From NCBI RefSeq assembly GCF_019857225.1, contig NZ_JAFJSY010000037.1, positions 1-58,280 on the forward strand: DNA of 58,280 nucleotides. Reading direction: 5' to 3'. A program made the position numbers and the translations under genes. The DNA comes from Streptomyces plumbidurans (GTDB lineage: Bacteria; Actinomycetota; Actinomycetes; Streptomycetales; Streptomycetaceae). Below are positions 16,981 through 26,083 of the stretch, piece after piece. The notes under the pieces were generated by a model that saw only the letters and a program-made list of their open reading frames with translations, was not told where the DNA came from and did not search any database. Each line of letters begins with the position of its first letter. The stretch's first letter is position 1.

Positions 16981-18290
16981 GCTCCCCCTCCTCCTCGTCC
17001 TCGCTCACCCTTCCGGGAGACCCGCCGGGCGGCCGCCGCGCGATCGCCGTGTGGAGCATCGGCGTCTCCGTCTACTTCGTCGCCGTCATCTTCCGTACGT
17101 CCCTCGGGGTCGCGGGCCTCGACGCCGCCGACCGCTTCCATGTGAACGCCTCGGCCCTGTCGACCTTCTCGATCCTGCAGCTGCTGGTCTACGCCGGCAT
17201 GCAGATACCCGTCGGCCTGCTGGTGGACCGGCTCGGCACCAAGAAGGTGCTGACCATAGGCGTGGTGCTGTTCACGGCGGGCCAGCTGGGCTTCGCCTTC
17301 TCCCCCTCCTACGGCACCGCCCTCGCCTCCCGCGCCCTGCTCGGCTGCGGCGACGCGCTGACCTTCATCAGCGTGCTGCGGCTCGGCACCCGCTGGTTCC
17401 CGGCCCGGCGCGGGCCGATGGTCGCGCAGCTCGCGGGCCTCGTCGGCATGGCGGGCAACCTCGTCTCCACGCTCGTCCTGTCCCGTCTCCTGCACGGCGT
17501 CGGCTGGACCGCGGCCTTCGCGGGCAGCGCGCTGGCCGGAGTCGTCGTCCTCGTCCTGCTGCTGCTCTTCCTCAAGGACCATCCCGAGGGGCACGAGCCG
17601 CAGCCGCTCGCGCACCAGGGCGCGGCCTATGTGCGCCGGCAGATAGCGGCCTCCTGGCGCGAGCCCGGGACCCGGCTCGGGCTGTGGGTGCACTTCACGA
17701 CCCAGTTCCCGGCGATGGTGTTCCTGCTGCTGTGGGGCATGCCGTTCCTGGTCCAGGCCCAGGGCCTGTCCCGGGCCACGGCGGGCGAACTGCTGACCCT
17801 GGTCGTCCTGTCGAACATGGTCGTGGGCCTGGTCTACGGCCAGGTCGTCGCCCGGCACCACGCGGCGCGGCTGCCGCTGGCGCTCGGCACCGTGGCGGCG
17901 ACGGCGACGCTGTGGGCGGCGACGATCGCCTACCCGGCCGACAGGGCACCGATGTGGCTGCTGGTCGTGCTGTGCACGGTGCTCGGCGCCTGCGGCCCGG
18001 CGTCGATGATCGGCTTCGACTTCGCCCGGCCCGCCAACCCGGCCGAGCGGCAGGGGACGGCCTCCGGCATCACCAACATGGGCGGCTTCGTCGCCTCGAT
18101 GACCACCCTGTTCGCGATCGGCGTGCTGCTCGACGCCACCGGCGACAACTACTCGATCGCCTTCTCCGCGGTGTTCGTGCTCCAGGCGCTCGGCATCAGC
18201 CAGATCCTGCGGCTGCGCCGACGGGTCGCCCGGCGCGAGCGCGAGCGCCTGGTGGCGAGCCGGGTGAAGACGGTGCACGTGCCGGTGTGA
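16977..18290 (+). CDS. Major facilitator superfamily transporter
   Basis: A 437-aa membrane protein with about 12 transmembrane helices. The MFS motif A between helices 2 and 3 appears as GLLVDRLGTKKVL. A longer cytoplasmic loop with PEGHEPQPLAHQGAAY marks the middle of the protein. The start overlaps the gntR stop, so the genes are co-transcribed and the substrate is probably linked to the GntR ligand. Substrate unknown; the sequence resembles nitrate/sugar-phosphate-like exporters only in general. Confidence 0.88.
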   Translation: MSSPSSSSSLTLPGDPPGGRRAIAVWSIGVSVYFVAVIFRTSLGVAGLDAADRFHVNASALSTFSILQLLVYAGMQIPVGLLVDRLGTKKVLTIGVVLFTAGQLGFAFSPSYGTALASRALLGCGDALTFISVLRLGTRWFPARRGPMVAQLAGLVGMAGNLVSTLVLSRLLHGVGWTAAFAGSALAGVVVLVLLLLFLKDHPEGHEPQPLAHQGAAYVRRQIAASWREPGTRLGLWVHFTTQFPAMVFLLLWGMPFLVQAQGLSRATAGELLTLVVLSNMVVGLVYGQVVARHHAARLPLALGTVAATATLWAATIAYPADRAPMWLLVVLCTVLGACGPASMIGFDFARPANPAERQGTASGITNMGGFVASMTTLFAIGVLLDATGDNYSIAFSAVFVLQALGISQILRLRRRVARRERERLVASRVKTVHVPV

Positions 18291-18314
18291 GTCGTTCACA
18301 GCACGGATGTTGCT

Positions 18315-18334
18315 CTGTCATAGGCGTGTGACAG
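18315..18334. promoter_or_regulatory. Inverted repeat CTGTCA-N8-TGACAG
   Basis: A perfect dyad lies 25 bp after the MFS stop and 94 bp before the lipoprotein start. It may be an operator for the lipoprotein gene or a weak terminator. Confidence 0.4.
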
Positions 18335-18427
18335 CGTTGTCGTGAAGCGAGGACGGGCGTGACCTGCACAGCCGACGAGACCTCATAGTCGGTGAACGCA
18401 GTGCTCGTCCTCGAAGGGAACCCGTCC

Positions 18428-19237
18428 ATGAACCGCCACCTCCGCAAGGCCACCCTCGTCACCGCCGCGATCACGGCCGGCCTGCTGATGACGGCTTGTC
18501 AGAGCGGCTCCTCGCACGGCGGCTCGTCCCACGGCAGCTCGTCGGGCCACGGATCCAAGAGCACCGGCAGCTCCCGGCACCACTCGGCGTCCAAGGCCTC
18601 CGGGGCCACCGGGCACACGGGCTCGACGGGCACGACCGCGCGGAACGCGTCGAGCACGTCGAACACCCACAAGGGCGTCAACGGCACCTTCACCGGCGGC
18701 ACGGTCAGCTACCTCGCCCCCGGCAAGTACGTCGTCCACACCTCCCGGACGGGCGACCAGGCCTTCTTCGTCGCCGACGACACCGCGGTCTACGGCGCCG
18801 GAAAGGTGTGCGGCAGCCCGCGCTCCGAGGCCCGCCCGCGCTGCACCCTCGACCAGCTGGAGACGGCCGTCAAGAAGGCCGCCGTCACCGCCGACGTCAC
18901 GCTGAAGAACGGCATCGCCACCGTCGTACGCGAGCGCCACGACGTGGACAGCGGCACCGGTTCCGGCACGACAGGCGTGAACGGCACATGGCTCGGCAAC
19001 GTCGCCTATCTCGCGCCGGGCAAGTACACCGTCTCCGACATGAAGGGCGTCGAGCAGGCGTTCTACGTCTCCGACGACACCGCCGTCCGCGGCGCCGGCA
19101 CCATCTGCGGCAGCCCGATGTCCGAGTCGATGTACACCTGCACGCTCGACCAGCTGGAGACCGCCGCCAAGAAGGGCGTCTCCGCCAAGGTCGTCATCGC
19201 CGACGGCGTCGCGACGTCGGTGACGGAGGACCGCTGA
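18428..19237 (+). CDS. Lipoprotein with two tandem copies of an ~82-residue domain
   Basis: A 269-aa protein with lipobox LMTAC (Cys ~ residue 22) and a Gly/Ser/His linker. Two homologous domains follow: VNGTFTGG...CGSPRSEARPRCTLDQLETA and VNGTWLGN...CGSPMSESMYTCTLDQLETA. Both share YLAPGKY, QAFFV/QAFYV-DDTAV, two Cys likely to form a disulphide, and a closing V-A-T/A-V strand. The ATG at 18428 is chosen because it begins the signal peptide. No named family is recognised. It stands alone, convergent with the next gene (13 bp between stops). Confidence 0.82.
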   Translation: MNRHLRKATLVTAAITAGLLMTACQSGSSHGGSSHGSSSGHGSKSTGSSRHHSASKASGATGHTGSTGTTARNASSTSNTHKGVNGTFTGGTVSYLAPGKYVVHTSRTGDQAFFVADDTAVYGAGKVCGSPRSEARPRCTLDQLETAVKKAAVTADVTLKNGIATVVRERHDVDSGTGSGTTGVNGTWLGNVAYLAPGKYTVSDMKGVEQAFYVSDDTAVRGAGTICGSPMSESMYTCTLDQLETAAKKGVSAKVVIADGVATSVTEDR

Positions 19238-19250
19238 ACCGGCCTGCGCC

Positions 19251-20075
19251 CTACTGCGTCAGCGTGAAGTTGCGCAGGATCGCCGCCGTCAGCTCCGGGT
19301 CCCCCTCCGTCTTCAGCCGGTCCGCCACCGCCTCCGGCGTGACCCGGCCGCAGGCCAGGCGCACGAAGGTCTCCCAGTCGAGGGTGAGGGTGGCGGCGGG
19401 GCCGAGGGCGGGGGCGGTCTCCAGGGTGCCGCGGCCCTGGATGTCGACGCGGATGGTGCGCAGGAACTCGATCGGCCCGTGCACGTCGAAGACGATCGCC
19501 GAACTGCGCGGCGCGGCCGCACCATCCGCGATGACCTGCGGCAGCAGACCCAGCAGCACATCACGGGCGACATGGGCGCCGGGGGAGTCGAGGTTGCCGG
19601 GGCGGCCGAGGGCGGCGCGCAGGTCCTGCTCGTGCACCCAGACGTTGAACGCGTGGGTGCGCATGGCCTCTTCGAGCGTGATCTCCGTACCGAGCGGACC
19701 GCGCACCTTCGTGCCCGGATCGCGCGACTCGTTGCGCTGCTGGCGGTTGCGGCGGATGATCACGTACTCCAGCTCGGAGGTCATCTCCGGTGCCGTGTGG
19801 TGGCGGCGGACGTCGACCTGCATCTCCATGTAGCGCTGGTGGTCGTTGGTGACGTGGAACAGGTCGCGCGGCAGCGTGTGGATGGGGCGGGGGTCACCCA
19901 GCATCTCGCAGTCCAGGCCGATGACATGGGAGACCACGTCACGGACCGACCAGCCCGGGCACGGCGTCCGCCGGTTCCACTCTCCCTCCGCGAGCGGCCC
20001 CACCAGTTCGGATATCGACTCGATGGAGTGGGTCCAGGCGTCGGCGTAGGGCTGGAGGGTGGGATGCAGACTCAC
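19251..20075 (-). CDS. Maleylpyruvate isomerase-like, DinB-fold protein (TIGR03083 type)
   Basis: A 274-aa protein. Residues ~10-150 match the mycothiol-dependent maleylpyruvate isomerase N-terminal (DinB/MDMPI) fold: W-TPCPGWSVRDVVSHVIGLD supplies one metal-binding His, and THAFNVWVHEQDLRAALGRP another. The C-terminal third is an SCP2-like domain (FDVHGPIEFLRT ... LTLDWETFVRLACGR). The substrate is unknown; such proteins are thiol- or mycothiol-linked. The GTG at 20075 with GAGGGG upstream gives the expected N-terminus. Confidence 0.82.
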   Translation of the reverse strand: MSLHPTLQPYADAWTHSIESISELVGPLAEGEWNRRTPCPGWSVRDVVSHVIGLDCEMLGDPRPIHTLPRDLFHVTNDHQRYMEMQVDVRRHHTAPEMTSELEYVIIRRNRQQRNESRDPGTKVRGPLGTEITLEEAMRTHAFNVWVHEQDLRAALGRPGNLDSPGAHVARDVLLGLLPQVIADGAAAPRSSAIVFDVHGPIEFLRTIRVDIQGRGTLETAPALGPAATLTLDWETFVRLACGRVTPEAVADRLKTEGDPELTAAILRNFTLTQ

Positions 20076-20293
20076 GGAACGGGACCCCTCGGCGGTCGGT
20101 ACACGGGCGGTTGGCGGCAGCGTTGCCAGCGGGAGGTGGCTGCACTCGGCGACGTCTTGGGACTGTGCCGGTTCTCGACTGCGCTCGAACCGGACGGACC
20201 CCCAAGCTACGCTGCTGTGAGGCACCCCGGCAGTGCTTTCGTGTGACGATCGTAGGCCCGTGTGGACGGCTCGAATGCCAGGACGGTGGTAGT

Positions 20294-21106
20294 GTGCGCG
20301 CCTCTCTGCTCCAGATCGACGTGAACGAGGGCGAATCGGTCGAATCACGTCGCCGCCGGGTCACCTCGCTGGTACGGGATCAGGCCGGGGCCGATCTGGT
20401 CGTACTGCCGGAGCTGTGGACCACGGGAGCCTTCGCCTACGAGGCGTTCGCCGACGAGGCCGAACCGCTCGACGGCCCGACCCACGAGACCATGGCCAAG
20501 GCGGCGAGCGACGCGGGCGTATGGCTGCACGCGGGCTCCGTCCCCGAGCGCGGCGCCGACGGCGCCCTCTACAACACCTCCCTCCTCTTCTCCCCCTCCG
20601 GCGACCTGGCCGCCGCCTACCGCAAGATCCACCGCTTCGGCTTCGACAAGGGCGAGGCCGTGCTGATGGGCGCGGGACAGGACCTGGTGACGGTCCGTCT
20701 GCCCGAGACCACCCTCGGCCTCGCGACCTGCTACGACCTCCGCTTCCCCGAACTCTTCCGCGGCCTCGTCGACTCGGGCGCCGAGACCCTTCTCGTCCCG
20801 GCGGGCTGGCCGGAGCGCCGCCGGTCGCACTGGACGCTGCTGGCCCAGGCGCGGGCGGTCGAGAACCAGGCGTTCGTGCTCGCCTGCGGAACGGCCGGGA
20901 CCCATGCGGGAGTTCCGCAGGCCGGTCACTCGATCGTGGTGGATCCCTGGGGCGAGGTGCTCGCGCAGGCGGGCGCCGGCGAGGAGGTCCTCACGGTGGA
21001 GTTCGACCCCGCGAAGGCCGCCACGACCCGCGAGCAGTTCCCGGCCCTCAAGGACCGCGTACTGGGCCTGGACCCGCCGCACCGTCCCCAGCCGGGCCGG
21101 GCCTGA
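20294..21106 (+). CDS. Carbon-nitrogen hydrolase (nitrilase superfamily, omega-amidase-like)
   Basis: A 270-aa cytoplasmic amidase. The catalytic triad is visible: Glu40 in VVLPELW, Lys111 in YRKIHRF and Cys146 in LATCYDLRFPELFR. The CYDLRFPE and RAVENQAFVLACG motifs fit the Nit/omega-amidase branch, which hydrolyses 2-oxoglutaramate-like amides or deaminated glutathione. The GTG at 20294 begins at the first beta strand (VRASLLQIDV). It is divergent from the DinB-fold gene across 218 bp. Confidence 0.9.
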   Translation: MRASLLQIDVNEGESVESRRRRVTSLVRDQAGADLVVLPELWTTGAFAYEAFADEAEPLDGPTHETMAKAASDAGVWLHAGSVPERGADGALYNTSLLFSPSGDLAAAYRKIHRFGFDKGEAVLMGAGQDLVTVRLPETTLGLATCYDLRFPELFRGLVDSGAETLLVPAGWPERRRSHWTLLAQARAVENQAFVLACGTAGTHAGVPQAGHSIVVDPWGEVLAQAGAGEEVLTVEFDPAKAATTREQFPALKDRVLGLDPPHRPQPGRA

Positions 21107-21173
21107 CAGGCGTCCCCGCGACCCGTCCCCGTCGAGCCGTCTCCGTCGGCCCGTCCCGGTCGGCCCCGCTCCC

Positions 21174-21668
21174 TCAGTCGTCCTCGCGCTCCTTCTCCGC
21201 GAGATGGATCACGCACACCGCCACCGCGATCAGCAGCGCCGGATCGGCGTCGTCGCGCACCACGTCCACGCCGTACGTCTCCCGGACGTGCAGCCACCGC
21301 CGGGAGATCACCGCCAGCAGCTCCCCGTCGTACTCGACGGCGAACTCCCGGTCGAGGATCTTGCCGCTGACGTCCAGTTCGGTGCCGTCGACGAGCGTGA
21401 CCCGGTAGTGGTTGCGCAGCAGCGACAGCCGCTTGCGCCTGATGGTGGCCAGGGCCTCGCCCTCGCGTTCGATCACCATCGTGTCGCGCAGCGCGAACAT
21501 CTTCTGGTGGATGTCGATCAGGACACGCCCCTGCGCGTCCTTGATCTCGAAGGTGTCCCGGATGCGCATGGCCTTGCCGTCGACGAGGAACACCTTGTTG
21601 CCGTGCTCGTCCTCGATCCAGTAGTCGTCACCGATGCCGAGGAGCCGATCGCGTACGAGGAATCTCAT
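21174..21668 (-). CDS. LURP-one-related (Tubby-like) protein
   Basis: A 164-aa protein of the LOR family, a 12-strand barrel around a helix related to Tubby C-terminal domains. Typical features: MRFLVRDRLLGIGDDYWIED, KVFLVDGKAMRIRDTFEI, and a C-terminal hydrophobic helix (DPALLIAVAVCVIHLAEKE) like the buried helix of the family. Role in bacteria unknown; lipid binding is assumed from the fold. Its ATG overlaps the stop of the GlxA-type regulator (ATGA), so both are translated from one message. Confidence 0.85.
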   Translation of the reverse strand: MRFLVRDRLLGIGDDYWIEDEHGNKVFLVDGKAMRIRDTFEIKDAQGRVLIDIHQKMFALRDTMVIEREGEALATIRRKRLSLLRNHYRVTLVDGTELDVSGKILDREFAVEYDGELLAVISRRWLHVRETYGVDVVRDDADPALLIAVAVCVIHLAEKEREDD

Positions 21669-22687
21669 ACCCTCACCGCTTCCCCGGCGGACGGCCCGAA
21701 ACGCCGCCGGTAGGCCGACGGACTGAGCCCGGTCTCGCGCCGCACGCGCGCGCGGAGGTTCGCGGCGCTCCCCAGGCCGCTCAGCGCCGCCACCACGTCC
21801 AGCCGTTCCTCGCCGCGCTCGATCAGCCGGCAGGCGAGCGCGACCCGCTCCCCCGTCAGCCAGGCCAGCGGGGTCGTACCCAGCTCGGCCCGGAAACGCC
21901 GGTGCAGGGTGGCCGGAGACACGGCCGCGCGGGCCGCCAGGTCCGCCACCGTCAGCGGCTCGCCGAGGCGCTCCTGCGCCCACGCCAGCAGCGGGGCGAG
22001 CGACTCGTCGGGCACGCTCGGCACCGGCCGCTCCACGAACTGCCGCTGCCCGCCGTCCCGGTGGGCGGCGAAGACCAGACGCCGGGACACGGCGTTGGCG
22101 ATCTCGGCGCCGTGGTCCTGCCGTACGACATGCAGCCCGAGGTCGAGCGCGGCCGCGCTGCCCGCCGCGGTCAGGATGCGGCCCTCGTCGACGAAGAGCA
22201 CGTCGGGCTCCAGGAGCACCTTCGGATGCAGCTCGCGGAAGATGTCGGCCCACATCCAGTGCGTGGTGGCCCGGCGCCCGTCGAGCAGCCCCGCCTCGGC
22301 GAGCGCGAAACTCCCGGTGCACAGGCTCATGACGCGCGCCCCGCGCGCGTGCGCGCGCCGGACGGCCTCCAGGACGGCCTCGACGCGCGGGACGACGTTG
22401 TCGGGCCGCCCGGGCACGACGAGCGTGTCCGCGCGATCCACGGCGCCGAGACCCGCCACGCCGGTCAGCGTGAAGAAGCCGTGGTTCATCCGCACCTCGC
22501 GCGCGGGCGCGCACAGCGTCACCTCGTACAGCGGTGCGGACAGCCCGAGTTCGGGCCGCGGCAGCCCGAACAGCTCGGTCGCGACCCCGACCTCGAAGGG
22601 GTTGGTGCCCTCGTCGACGATCACGGCGACCCGGTGCGGCGGGCTCTTCCGCGCTCGCGTGCGGCCCTGCGAGGATCCTTGCGCCAT
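21665..22687 (-). CDS. GlxA-type regulator: DJ-1/PfpI domain plus AraC DNA-binding domain
   Basis: A 340-aa regulator. The N-terminal amidotransferase-like domain (~18-190) has the nucleophile-elbow motif SLCTGSFALAEAGLLDGR and THWMWAD typical of the GlxA family. The C-terminal AraC/XylS domain (~235-330) has two helix-turn-helix motifs, the first LTVADLAARAAVSPATLHRRF and the second near LSGLGSAANLRARVRRETG. It is first in a two-gene unit with the LURP-one gene and divergent from a cupin gene only ~50 bp away, which is a likely target. Confidence 0.9.
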   Translation of the reverse strand: MAQGSSQGRTRARKSPPHRVAVIVDEGTNPFEVGVATELFGLPRPELGLSAPLYEVTLCAPAREVRMNHGFFTLTGVAGLGAVDRADTLVVPGRPDNVVPRVEAVLEAVRRAHARGARVMSLCTGSFALAEAGLLDGRRATTHWMWADIFRELHPKVLLEPDVLFVDEGRILTAAGSAAALDLGLHVVRQDHGAEIANAVSRRLVFAAHRDGGQRQFVERPVPSVPDESLAPLLAWAQERLGEPLTVADLAARAAVSPATLHRRFRAELGTTPLAWLTGERVALACRLIERGEERLDVVAALSGLGSAANLRARVRRETGLSPSAYRRRFGPSAGEAVRV

Positions 22688-22740
22688 ATGCGATTTCTAG
22701 CACTCGCGCCCGCGCCGGGCCACCGCCGACGATGGAGCGC

Positions 22741-23133
22741 ATGACCAACGAACCCGTCGCCCTGGACCAGGCCCTCGCCTCCTTCACCGAGCAGTGGAGC
22801 CCCCGCATCGTCACCACCGTCAACGACTACGACGTCCGCATCGCGAAGGTCGAGGGCGAGCACCTCTGGCACGTCCACGACCACACCGACGAGTTCTTCC
22901 TGGTCCTGGACGGAGAACTGCACATCTCGCTGCGCGAGCCGGCCGGCGAGCGCACGGTCGTCCTCGCGCGCGGCTCGGTCTTCACCGTCCCGCGCGGCAC
23001 CGAGCACAAGCCGTACGCGCGCGTGCCCACCGCGATCCTCATGCTGGAACCGGCCGGCACCTCCACGGTCGGCGACCGCCACGACGACATCCCCGCGCAC
23101 GTGGACGCCACCACCGGCCACGCCCTCGGCTGA
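22741..23133 (+). CDS. Small cupin-domain protein
   Basis: A 130-aa single cupin barrel. Metal-binding residues appear in HLWHVHDHTDEFFLVLDGEL (two His, one Glu) and the second His in PRGTEHKPYA. The start may be ATG 22741 or ATG 22732; neither has a clear ribosome site, so the transcript may be almost leaderless. It diverges from the GlxA-type regulator gene across ~50 bp and may be controlled by it. Enzymatic role unknown. Confidence 0.8.
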   Translation: MTNEPVALDQALASFTEQWSPRIVTTVNDYDVRIAKVEGEHLWHVHDHTDEFFLVLDGELHISLREPAGERTVVLARGSVFTVPRGTEHKPYARVPTAILMLEPAGTSTVGDRHDDIPAHVDATTGHALG

Positions 23134-23278
23134 CCGGGCCGCGGAATCCACCGGGACACGAGGTGACCCGGAGTTGAACATCCCGTGCGTATGCGGGAGT
23201 TGGCCAACCAAACAGGCGCAGGCCGTGTCGGACGTTACGTAAGCCGCACAGTGCTCACGTTCCTCACGGAGGTCTTCC

Positions 23279-24139
23279 ATGCGCTCTCGTCCCGCCCGCC
23301 ACCGGCTGATCGGCGTCGTCCCGGCGGTGACGCTGGCCTTCGGCGCGGCCCTGGCCGTACCGCTCACGACGGCCGGCAGCGCCGCCGCCGCGACGACGCC
23401 CGCCACCGCCTCGGTCAACGAATACGACTGGCAGCTCACCTACAAGGCCGCCCCCGGCCAGGCCAACACGGCCACGGTCACGGCGTCGTACACCGCGGAC
23501 CGCACCGGCTTCACCTACGTCATCGACGACGTCGTCCCGATCAGCGCGGGCCACGACTGCACCTACCTCGACGCATCGGACCGGACCAAGGTCTCCTGCA
23601 CGGTCACCGACGTGGAGAGCCAGGACCCGTACCCCGCCCTGGTCATGGACCTCGGCGACGGCAACGACAAGGCGGCGTACAACAACGCCACCGGCCAGGT
23701 GTACTCCTACGCCGAGATCTCGCTCGGCGCCGGCGACGACAAGGCCATCGACACCGGCCGGCTCGACGGTGCCTACGTCGACGGCGAGGCGGGCAACGAC
23801 ACGATCAACGTGGGCGCCGACGGCCTGGCCTGGGGCGGCGACGGCAAGGACACGATCTTCGCGAGCGGCGGCGACAACATCGTCAAGGGCGGCGCGGGCG
23901 ACGACACGCTGCACGGCGGCGCCGGCGCCCAGGACCTGTCGGGCGACGACGGCAACGACACCATTTACGGCGGCACCGGCGACGACTTGCTCTACGGTGG
24001 CAAGGGCAACGATGTCATCTACGGCAACAGCGGCAACGACACCCTGTACGGCAACAGCGGCAACGACAAGCTCTACGGCGGCCCCGGCACCGACACCCTC
24101 TCGGGCGGCCCGGGCAGCAATGTGATCCACCAGGACTGA
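23279..24139 (+). CDS. Secreted calcium-binding protein with RTX nonapeptide repeats
   Basis: A 286-aa protein with a Sec signal peptide (cleavage near AGSAAAA, residue ~38), an N-terminal ~100-residue beta region with a Cys pair (HDCTYLD, VSCTVTD), and a C-terminal RTX beta-roll from ~150 on: GGxGxDxhx units such as GGAGDDTLH, GGTGDDLLY, GGKGNDVIY and GNSGNDTLY. Such repeats bind Ca2+ and fold outside the cell. Unlike Gram-negative RTX proteins it uses an N-terminal signal peptide. Function unknown, possibly a structural or adhesive wall protein. Confidence 0.85.
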   Translation: MRSRPARHRLIGVVPAVTLAFGAALAVPLTTAGSAAAATTPATASVNEYDWQLTYKAAPGQANTATVTASYTADRTGFTYVIDDVVPISAGHDCTYLDASDRTKVSCTVTDVESQDPYPALVMDLGDGNDKAAYNNATGQVYSYAEISLGAGDDKAIDTGRLDGAYVDGEAGNDTINVGADGLAWGGDGKDTIFASGGDNIVKGGAGDDTLHGGAGAQDLSGDDGNDTIYGGTGDDLLYGGKGNDVIYGNSGNDTLYGNSGNDKLYGGPGTDTLSGGPGSNVIHQD

Positions 24140-24238
24140 GGGCACGGGACGGCTTGAGGGCTTGAGGGCCCGAGCGGCCCGGACGGCCCGGAGGCGGTCG
24201 CCGGGCCGGTTGTCGGTGCCGAGTGGCACCCTTGATCC

Positions 24239-26083
24239 ATGACCGACTCCACCCCTCGCCGCGTCCGAGTCCGCGCCCCCGAGCTGGTCGGCAAGGGCGG
24301 CTGGCTGAACACCGGAGACAAGCAGTACACCCTCGCCGACCTGCGCGGACGCATTGTTCTGCTCGACTTTTGGACGTTTTGCTGCATCAACTGCCTACAT
24401 GTCCTCGACGAGCTCCGTGAGCTGGAGGAGAGGCACGCCGACACCGTCGTGGTGATCGGTGTGCACTCGCCGAAGTTCGTGCACGAGGCGGAACATGCGG
24501 CGGTGGTGGACGCGGTGGAGCGGTACGGGGTGGCGCATCCGGTGCTGGACGACCCGGAGCTGGCGACGTGGAAGCAGTACGCGGTGCGCGCGTGGCCGAC
24601 ACTCGTGGTGATCGACCCCGAGGGGTACGTCGTCGCGCAGCACGCCGGTGAGGGCCATGTGCACGCCATCGAGCGGCTGGTGACGGAGCTGGAGGCCGAG
24701 CACGGGGCCAAGGGGACGCTGCGGCGCGGGGACGGGCCCTATGTGGCGCCGGAGCCGCAGCCGACGGCCCTGCGCTTCCCCGGCAAGGCGCTCGTGCTGC
24801 CGTCCGGCAATTTTCTGGTGAGCGACACGACCCGGCATCAGCTGGTGGAGCTGGAGGCGGACGGGGAGAGCGTCGTACGGCGGATCGGGTCCGGGGAGCG
24901 CGGGTTCACGGACGGCCCGGCGGGCACCGCCGCCTTCAGCGAGCCGCAGGGGCTCGCGCTGCTCGACGAGGGCGCGGTCGTCGTCGCCGACACGGTGAAT
25001 CACGCCCTGCGCCGGCTCGACCTCGCGACGGGCGAGGTCACCACGCTCGCGGGCACGGGCCGGCAGTGGTGGCAGGGCTCGCCCACCTCGGGTCCGGCGC
25101 GCGAGGTCGACCTGTCGTCACCGTGGGACGTTGCCCTCTTCGGCGGCAGGGTGTGGATCGCGATGGCGGGCGTGCACCAGTTGTGGGCGTACGACCCGGT
25201 GGAGCGGACGGTCGCCGTCACGGCGGGTACGACCAACGAGGGTCTGGTGGACGGGCCCGGCGCCGAGGCCTGGTTCGCGCAGCCCTCCGGGCTCGCCGCC
25301 ACCGCCGATCGCCTGTGGGTCGCCGACTCCGAGACGTCGGCCCTGCGTTGGGTGGAGCCGGACGGCAGTGTGCACACCGCGGTCGGCACCGGCCTGTTCG
25401 ACTTCGGGCACCGCGACGGCGCCGCCGAACAGGCCCTGCTCCAACACCCGTTGGGCGTCACCGCGCTGCCCGACGGCTCGGTCGCGGTGAGCGACACGTA
25501 CAACCACGCCCTGCGCCGCTACGACCCGGCGACCGGCGAAGTCACCACCCTCGCCACGGACTTGCGGGAGCCGAGCGACGCGGTGCTCGTCGGCGACGAC
25601 CTCGTGGTGGTGGAGTCGGCCCGGCACCGGCTGACCAGGCTGCGCCTGCCGGAGGAGGCCGTCCAGGTGGCGTCGGTGGCCCACCGCACGCAGCGCGCGG
25701 CCACCGAAGTCGCCCCGGGCAGGCTGGAGTTGGACGTGATCTTCCAGGCCCCGGCGGGTCAGAAGCTCGATGAGCGGTACGGCCCCTCGACCCGGCTGCT
25801 GGTCTCGGCCACCCCGCCGGAGCTGCTGCTGTCGGGAGAGGGAGCGGGCACGGATCTCAGCCGCGTCCTGGAGCTGGATCCGCGGGTCACGGAGGGGGTT
25901 CTGCATGTGTCCGCGATGGCGGCGTCGTGCGACGACGACGAGGCGAACGAGTACCCGGCCTGCCATGTCCATCAGCAGGACTGGGGTGTGCCGGTCCGCC
26001 TCGCCCAGGGCGGTGCGGACCGGCTGCCGCTGGTGCTCGCCGGTCTGGACGATCAGGCGTCTCTGGACGATCAGACGCCGTAG
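24239..26083 (+). CDS. Thioredoxin-like protein with NHL beta-propeller
   Basis: A 614-aa protein like eukaryotic NHLRC2. Residues ~15-150 form a thioredoxin/TlpA fold with the redox motif C49-I-N-C52, preceded by an extra Cys48. Residues ~165-480 carry NHL repeats (GNFLVSDTTRHQLVELE, GAVVVADTVNHALRRLDL, GSVAVSDTYNHALRRYDP). The last ~110 residues make a beta-sandwich. No signal peptide, so probably cytoplasmic. Substrate unknown. Its 3' end overlaps the convergent small membrane-protein gene by 13 bp. Confidence 0.9.
   Translation: MTDSTPRRVRVRAPELVGKGGWLNTGDKQYTLADLRGRIVLLDFWTFCCINCLHVLDELRELEERHADTVVVIGVHSPKFVHEAEHAAVVDAVERYGVAHPVLDDPELATWKQYAVRAWPTLVVIDPEGYVVAQHAGEGHVHAIERLVTELEAEHGAKGTLRRGDGPYVAPEPQPTALRFPGKALVLPSGNFLVSDTTRHQLVELEADGESVVRRIGSGERGFTDGPAGTAAFSEPQGLALLDEGAVVVADTVNHALRRLDLATGEVTTLAGTGRQWWQGSPTSGPAREVDLSSPWDVALFGGRVWIAMAGVHQLWAYDPVERTVAVTAGTTNEGLVDGPGAEAWFAQPSGLAATADRLWVADSETSALRWVEPDGSVHTAVGTGLFDFGHRDGAAEQALLQHPLGVTALPDGSVAVSDTYNHALRRYDPATGEVTTLATDLREPSDAVLVGDDLVVVESARHRLTRLRLPEEAVQVASVAHRTQRAATEVAPGRLELDVIFQAPAGQKLDERYGPSTRLLVSATPPELLLSGEGAGTDLSRVLELDPRVTEGVLHVSAMAASCDDDEANEYPACHVHQQDWGVPVRLAQGGADRLPLVLAGLDDQASLDDQTP

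Noticed and set aside
18299..18427. Possible tRNA or small RNA in the gap after the MFS gene
   Set aside because: No cloverleaf or conserved T-loop sequence; only a short dyad is seen.
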